A stretch of 64,000 bases of DNA from Kitasatospora herbaricolor. Its GTDB lineage: Bacteria > Actinomycetota > Actinomycetes > Streptomycetales > Streptomycetaceae. The DNA is taken from NCBI RefSeq assembly GCF_030813695.1, contig NZ_JAUSVA010000003.1, forward strand, positions 62,001-126,000. The letters are read 5' to 3'. Position numbers and translations under genes: made by a program. Under the pieces are notes generated by a model. The model ran no database searches. It had not been told where the DNA came from and worked only from the letters and a program-made list of their open reading frames with translations. This document shows positions 61,901-64,000 of the stretch, in pieces. How positions within the stretch are numbered: position 1 is the first letter of the stretch; each line of letters starts with the position of its first letter.

Positions 61901-64000
61901 CAGGACGCTCGACCAGCCGGTGCCGAACGCACCGGTGGTGCGCGAGTCACGCGAGTTGTAGTCGCGCACCACCTCCAGGGCCGGTCCGGCGCCGGTCACC
62001 TGGGCATCGGTGACGGACTTCGTGAAGTTGCCGATCGCGGGGTTGAAACCGCGCGCGTCGCCGTTCTGCGAGAGCGAGGAGGTGAGGACGGGCTGCGGCA
62101 CCTGGACGCTCAGCGAGGACCACGGGGCCGGCGGGGAGTACTGGGTGCCGTTGTGGGCCTGCACCGTCCAGTAGTAGGTCTGCCCCCACTTGAGTTTGCC
62201 CGCCGGCACGCTCCAGCTGCCGCCGGTGACCAGGCCGGAGTCGACGACCTGGGTGTTGGTGGTGTCGTAGACCTGGAACTCGTACTTCAGTGAGCTGCTG
62301 GACACCTGCGCGTCGTCGGCGAACGCCTGCAGCTCCGGGGTGAGGGTGCTGGCGACTCCGCCGTTGGCCGGGAAGGTCGCCTCCACCTGCGGGGGGACGT
62401 TCCCGCTGTAGTCGTAGACGACGTAGGGCTCGGCACCCGGGTCGGCCATCGAGCCGAACTGCTTCCAGTGCGAGCTGTCGTTGGTCGGGGCGTAGATGGC
62501 CAGGCCGTAGTCCGGCGTCGTGCCGTTGGCCCAGTTCTGCACGGCGTTGTTGTCGAGCGAGACGACCACCCAGTCGCCGCCGGTGGAGCTGCCCGAGGTG
62601 TTCGCGCAGGCATGGGGGACGTTCGGGGTGAGGGTGCCGATCTGCGCGCCGTGCGACGGCCCGGGGTAGGTGGTGACGCTGCTGGGCGCCCACGGCTCGG
62701 TGACCTGGGCGACGGAGAACGACTGCGGGGTGCAGGTGGAGGCCCAGATGTCGTACAGCCACAGGTGCGCGGAGACCAGGCCTACGCCCGAGCCGTCGAA
62801 GGTGTGGTACCAGTCCTGCGCGAAGGAGTTCGCCGAGTGTGTGCCGGAGTCCCAGGAGCCGACCTTGATGGTCTGCTCCATCGAGTGGTCGACCTGCGGG
62901 ATGTCGGCGCCGGTCTCCGCGTAGGTGGTGTTGACCCGGTCCCACATGGACGGGTCGACCGTCACCGGGAAGACGCGGGCGCTGTCGTGCAGCCAGCCGG
63001 CGTCCAGCGTCATCTTCAGCGCCGGCTTCCCGGCGTCGGTGACCAGCTCGTACGTCACCGCGTGGGTGGTGCCCCGCTCCCCCGAGACCGGTGCGATCTT
63101 CGAGTCGAACGCGTAGGCCGCCGGTATCTCCTCCAGCGTCTTGCCCGTCGCGTCCTGCAGGTCCACCCCGCCCGCGGCGTTGAGCTTGGGGGTCAGGCCG
63201 GTGAGATCGAGGGGGAACACCCAGGAGTTCGCGGCCTGGGCCGAGTGCAGGACGACGGACTCCTTCACCCCCGAGGTGATCGGGGCCACCGTCAGGTCCG
63301 TGTCGGGCAGGATCGAGCTGTAGGTCACCGTCGAGCCCGCCGCGGTGCCCTGAACCGGTGCCGCGCCCTTGAGGGTGTAGGCGAGCTTGTGGGCGGGGTC
63401 GACGCCGAACGAGGCCAGGGCGGCGTCCGCGGCCTGGGGGGCGAAGTCGACGGTGAGGCTGTTGGCGCTCTCGTGCCAGCGCCCGTCACCACCCTTGCCG
63501 ACCTTCGTGTCGACCTTCTGCCAGGTCCCCGCGGCGTCCTGGAAGTTGATCTTCCCTTGGGCGACCTTGCGGCTGAACGAGCCGTCGGCGTTGTCGAAGT
63601 AGTCGGTGGTCGCGTTCGACTTGGCGGCGTTGCGCTTGCTGGTCGCCGGGTCGAAGCCCTTGGTGGTGCGGCTCACCCCCGGCTTGACGGTACGGGCGAA
63701 GGGCTTGGCCTCGTCAAGCTCGCCCTTGCCCTTGCCCGCCTTGCCGCCCGCTCCCCCGCCCGCCCTGGTGCGGTCCGCCGACACGGCGTGCCCACGGCCG
63801 GCCGCCGAACCCGACGACTGCTGGGGAACCTCGCCCCAGGACGGGGTGTCGTCTCCGAACCAGGTCAGGAGGTCGTGGAAGGAACCGAGTGAGAAGGCGG
63901 GCAGCGTGGAACCGTCCGCCATCGCCTCACTCGTCGTCAGGACCAGCCCCATCGTCGTGACGGTGAGCAGTGCGAGCGCTCGCAGCACACGACGGCGCAG
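52937..64000 (-). CDS. Giant secreted RHS polymorphic toxin with LamG domains, Hint domain and deaminase-type tip (5' end may be outside window)
   Basis: Open to the window edge; GTG 63988 gives 3683 residues but the true start may lie upstream. Numbering from 63988: hydrophobic signal near 1-25; DNRLRE-like part (VFPVTVDPSMWDRV); a fibronectin-like segment; a DUF6531-like start of the RHS shell (DARGFNPAIGNFTKSV); three LamG-like domains at about 930-1110, 1220-1400 and 1970-2130 between YD repeats; RHS core near 2960; an Ala-rich hydrophobic pre-toxin region; Hint from Cys3332 to Asn3532 (HTYYV, LVHN then Cys). The last 151 residues hold H-A-E near 3606 and C-P-Y-C near 3633, the zinc site of the deaminase superfamily. 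The tip probably deaminates a nucleic acid base in target cells. Confidence 0.9.
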   Translation of the reverse strand: MRRRVLRALALLTVTTMGLVLTTSEAMADGSTLPAFSLGSFHDLLTWFGDDTPSWGEVPQQSSGSAAGRGHAVSADRTRAGGGAGGKAGKGKGELDEAKPFARTVKPGVSRTTKGFDPATSKRNAAKSNATTDYFDNADGSFSRKVAQGKINFQDAAGTWQKVDTKVGKGGDGRWHESANSLTVDFAPQAADAALASFGVDPAHKLAYTLKGAAPVQGTAAGSTVTYSSILPDTDLTVAPITSGVKESVVLHSAQAANSWVFPLDLTGLTPKLNAAGGVDLQDATGKTLEEIPAAYAFDSKIAPVSGERGTTHAVTYELVTDAGKPALKMTLDAGWLHDSARVFPVTVDPSMWDRVNTTYAETGADIPQVDHSMEQTIKVGSWDSGTHSANSFAQDWYHTFDGSGVGLVSAHLWLYDIWASTCTPQSFSVAQVTEPWAPSSVTTYPGPSHGAQIGTLTPNVPHACANTSGSSTGGDWVVVSLDNNAVQNWANGTTPDYGLAIYAPTNDSSHWKQFGSMADPGAEPYVVYDYSGNVPPQVEATFPANGGVASTLTPELQAFADDAQVSSSSLKYEFQVYDTTNTQVVDSGLVTGGSWSVPAGKLKWGQTYYWTVQAHNGTQYSPPAPWSSLSVQVPQPVLTSSLSQNGDARGFNPAIGNFTKSVTDAQVTGAGPALEVVRDYNSRDSRTTGAFGTGWSSVLDARATEQRDAAGTLVGVVVTYPDGSQVGFGKNDDGSFSPPSGRFASLRAVTGGYTLTDKNATVHTFTQSLGTGAYGIYSIADSNARTIYFYWTAGQVTGIASAVSGRSLHFDWSTPAGATNPHLVHAYTDPVQGSNWATALNWNYTYTGDQLTKLCSPTDTTTCSQYSYTPGSQFQTQALDEGASSLWPFSEATGATTAASAVNTNEGADKATYTNVTLGQPGPLSASTATGAGFNGTSSYVEIPKSLASSASQYTMSMWFQTTATTPGVLFSYSTLPLSAGTSASQYTPSIYLDAHGRLNAEFWNSSGVAPIISAPVNNGAWHQVVLAGAGSTQTLYLDGNAVGSRNGMISRSGGYTSALQGHTYIGAGFLGGTWPDQAHYSTTGNTGYATYFNGTIAQAAAFPTGLTAAQVTALYAAGKQSGSLLNGITRPSGKQFAAVTYDTNTAQVSQVTDENGGLWQIGKPAVTGSSQVYRSAVMGAAPAGYWRLGDTAGAGTAYDEVKYGTGTYNAVTLATTGPFADSTAAKFDGASSYVRLPATDTVGTGANSVEMWFSMPAGSTAGGVLFDYAGASLTGGAPRSNSWVPALYVGTDGKLHGKFWDQWTTAWQIVSPGAVNDGKWHHAVLSASATSQSLYLDGALTGTTLGTRTASPSDYVYIGAGESFSWPNAPTNELGYFPGSIADVSFYRSELSAADAESHFQSARNSTGLTPTETVTVTEPSGKTLTHQYDPNAGYRQIAEVDGAGNKTTYGYDTGGFLHTVTDPNGDVTTTGHDVRGNTVSTTACQNQAAGTCATKYFTYYPDATTAPLTTADPRNDVLLTVRDGRSASATDNTYLTSYTYDAAGNRTTTTGPPVAGFPTGRISATTFSDGSATYPAADSGNTPAGLPVKVTSPGGAVSTIAYLHNGDVASTTMASGLKTTYTYDGQGRPLTKTVISDSYPTGLTTSYVYDAMGQVVQESNPPITDRVTGAIHTSVASTVFDNDGNITSQTVADTTGGDAPRTRTTTYNQYDQVASRTDANGNAGAANGATTSMTYDSSGNLTRETNPAGAVLAYGYDSNGQLLTQSLLNYTGDPTNPTPATTLVESSRAYDPAGRLASITDAMGNTTAYTYTDDGLTATITRTDAAGTHSYVEQANVYDAAANLVQRTTGNGATVTQYQVDAASRTTTTTLDPAGVNRVTSVSFTPDDLVATSNQHDSSGFDRTTSATYDTAGRALTQTLHGDSSGHPVGWWKLDQTSGSTVTDSSGTGTTAAVTNPVTWANGAANLAGANGWIATNGPVLNTASSYTVSAWANLADTSADHTIVAQGGTNTEAFFLQYSKAFNSWAFVSPSADATTGVTFAAAAASGPATTGTWTHLVGVFDASAGTMTLYVNGTQAATATNTTPWNATGPLAIGNAVLTAGNRLWGTTHNGAISNVQAYPRAVSAAEAATLFSNGRTGGTAGSSGEQTTSYTYDQRGLANSATDANGSTSTYAYDEAGNRTVTSGPAVSVEIGGGAPVMAHPTTTSGFNTFGEEVEELDPNGNQVTHTYDANGEETSTTDPSYLPPGASTPITATTTTTYDALGDVVTATRPDGRSSNYLFDQLGQLAQETTPDGRKTHYTYDVNGDRLSVTDASGAVRQATYDWLGRQLTSTTLERYPTAQTITSTSSYDVSTGNPYGTFLTSTTSAEGRTTSYAYNRAGDVTSTTDPAGNTTSYAYDFAGRVQKTTNADGTSSRVAYNAQGLPLSTKQYTKGPFPFLLTTTSKTYDGVGNTLSTTDNRGSTSTFTYDATGVMTNEVQPVSATASITTSFGYDAGGHRTRFTDGRGNSWKYSYNSWGKQESVLAPAAGTYTSAADRTTSYVYDQLGQLTQVTQPGGVVNSMSYDLSGNLASQSGSGAEAATATRNFTYDTLGQVLTAATATAGTVGQSGYQSATSEAFGYDDRGHVLTATGSAGSSSFGYGKDGLLSSRTDAAGTTSYTYDNAGRLATLADPATGNTLTYTYNALSQPATVNYGASGQSRTFTYDVRHRLATDTLTSGSTTLASMAYGYDANSNLTSKTTTGVVGAAAHTYSYDLANRLTSWNNGTATTAYSYDASGNRTQVGSNVFTYDERDQLTSDGQHTYRYSARGTMTEDRVGGTPAVYASDAYGQQIVAGQQTYNLDASGRVITAANQVSGTRTFQYTGGSNQVASDGSNTYTWDPGSGLIGTNTPGGAASTGRLALTDQHDDLVGQFATGSTTLTGSRSYDPLGGVTATSGLIGQLGFQSGWTDATTDKVNMGSRWYNPANGQFLNKDTVSLNPAPTSVSANPFAYVNDNPLAGTDPSGHCSWYDVVCGVKSAASSVASTVSSAWDAGSAYVSAAAEWAEQKAAQAYHYVEQIATEVVLTVQRTVSTVVTKIVDSGRRVYRAARRTYRNTVRTVRKVIKRSVAIVRTAYHAAATKAKHVAHTVGKAVAVTKAVGHAVAKTAAKAASVVKQHAAAITSFVASAAVFIGCEAAVGIPTAGAGAVAGAAACGALAGAAGAAVDQAFKCHEGKQGACSAGAFGTAIAVGTVGGAVGGALGGAFGGKLASTALGDLLPAFATNAIEGAAIGGASSAASSAAGYGLTCGNNCSWSGAASAGVNGAVDGAISGGIGGGLFGGSGKGKSKGCGGAPHSFTGSTPVLMADGTTKHIDQIKTGDQITNAVPDKKNTEIHTVTDVIVTTTDHDFVDLAIAPAAQSKTPGRGAKTLLGLAAGVAALTLWAAAPLQQAQAAELPAAATMTEGADSGPDVQNSTLTTTYHHPFYDQTQHAFVDAQDLKPGDILQTPDGAATVKEIRLHHADSTTYDLTIGDLHTYYVEAGSTPVLVHNCEFTDRAEQIRGVIHDGTKDGGRPYKNQTVAVVRADAGEGKPVDVVAASGDGLTDTQAASLQPGEVAAKNDPELHAETNAMQHINDNGWTLWDGGASRNVCPYCENSIRSAGGALTGPSSWKGRINYYLKGIPKFQFRFGQRSFTFRGGGN
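53427..53440 (-). other. Third copy of the 14-bp Hint motif (unoccupied attachment candidate)
   Basis: On the minus strand CACACGTACTATGT encodes the HTYYV part of this Hint domain. With its flanks it forms CCACA-CGTACTA-TGTGG, a perfect 5-bp inverted repeat around the 7-base spacer. Same bases and same uncommon TAT codon as at 11141 and 19037. Confidence 0.45.

Overview
The window is high-GC actinobacterial chromosome, most like Streptomyces or Kitasatospora: GTG starts and ATGA-coupled genes are common, and it carries IclR and GntR regulators, a PAS-GAF-SpoIIE phosphatase, a pSAM2-type int-xis-rep module and giant secreted RHS proteins with Hint domains. It has three parts: a polymorphic-toxin/mobile-element zone (1-24.5 kb), a uronate-catabolism regulon (24.9-43.3 kb), and a scarred accessory zone leading into a second giant RHS toxin (43.3-64 kb).

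1-24.5 kb. A secreted LamG/FG-GAP-type protein (minus strand, cut by the window edge) diverges from a 2.7-kilo-residue RHS protein (3296-11527). The RHS protein has an inserted tectonin-like beta-propeller, a Hint self-cleavage domain and a ParB-like toxin tip, with a coupled candidate immunity gene. Directly behind lie a convergent tyrosine integrase, an excisionase, a RepSA-type initiator, a GntR regulator, an XRE-TPR regulator and two small genes. The far side of this block opens with the last codons of a Hint domain, an orphan toxin tip, its candidate immunity gene, a terminator and the decayed 3' end of a second copy of the same integrase. The two Hint remnants share an exact 14-bp sequence at which upstream similarity stops abruptly. 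I propose that the integrative element uses the Hint codons for His-Thr-Tyr-Tyr-Val as its attachment site, brings its own toxin-immunity pair and displaces the resident pair. The same 14 bp occur in the other RHS gene (53427-53440).

24.9-43.3 kb. An IclR regulator is followed by uronate dehydrogenase and 2-oxoglutarate semialdehyde dehydrogenase genes. Glucarate dehydratase and 5-dehydro-4-deoxyglucarate dehydratase genes lie on the opposite strand. Together they encode the oxidative route from glucuronate or galacturonate to 2-oxoglutarate. The region also holds a four-gene ABC importer, an orphan sugar-binding lipoprotein and two paralogous TIM-barrel proteins of unknown activity. Four 33-bp elements of the form TTCGCA-N17-CATATG (one arm varies slightly at two sites) lie upstream of four of these units and probably define the regulon.

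43.3-64 kb. This zone contains a truncated secreted DUF1524 nuclease, a HEAT-like protein, two GNAT acetyltransferases (one at 37.7 kb), a DUF4259 gene, an IS3 element interrupted by an IS30 element, an integrase remnant, and a nitrilase fused at its 3' end to a fragment of an unrelated gene. The window ends with an RHS protein of about 3680 residues (minus strand, start possibly outside the window) that carries Hint and a deaminase-type toxin tip, followed by its candidate immunity gene. No tRNA, rRNA or CRISPR array was recognised.
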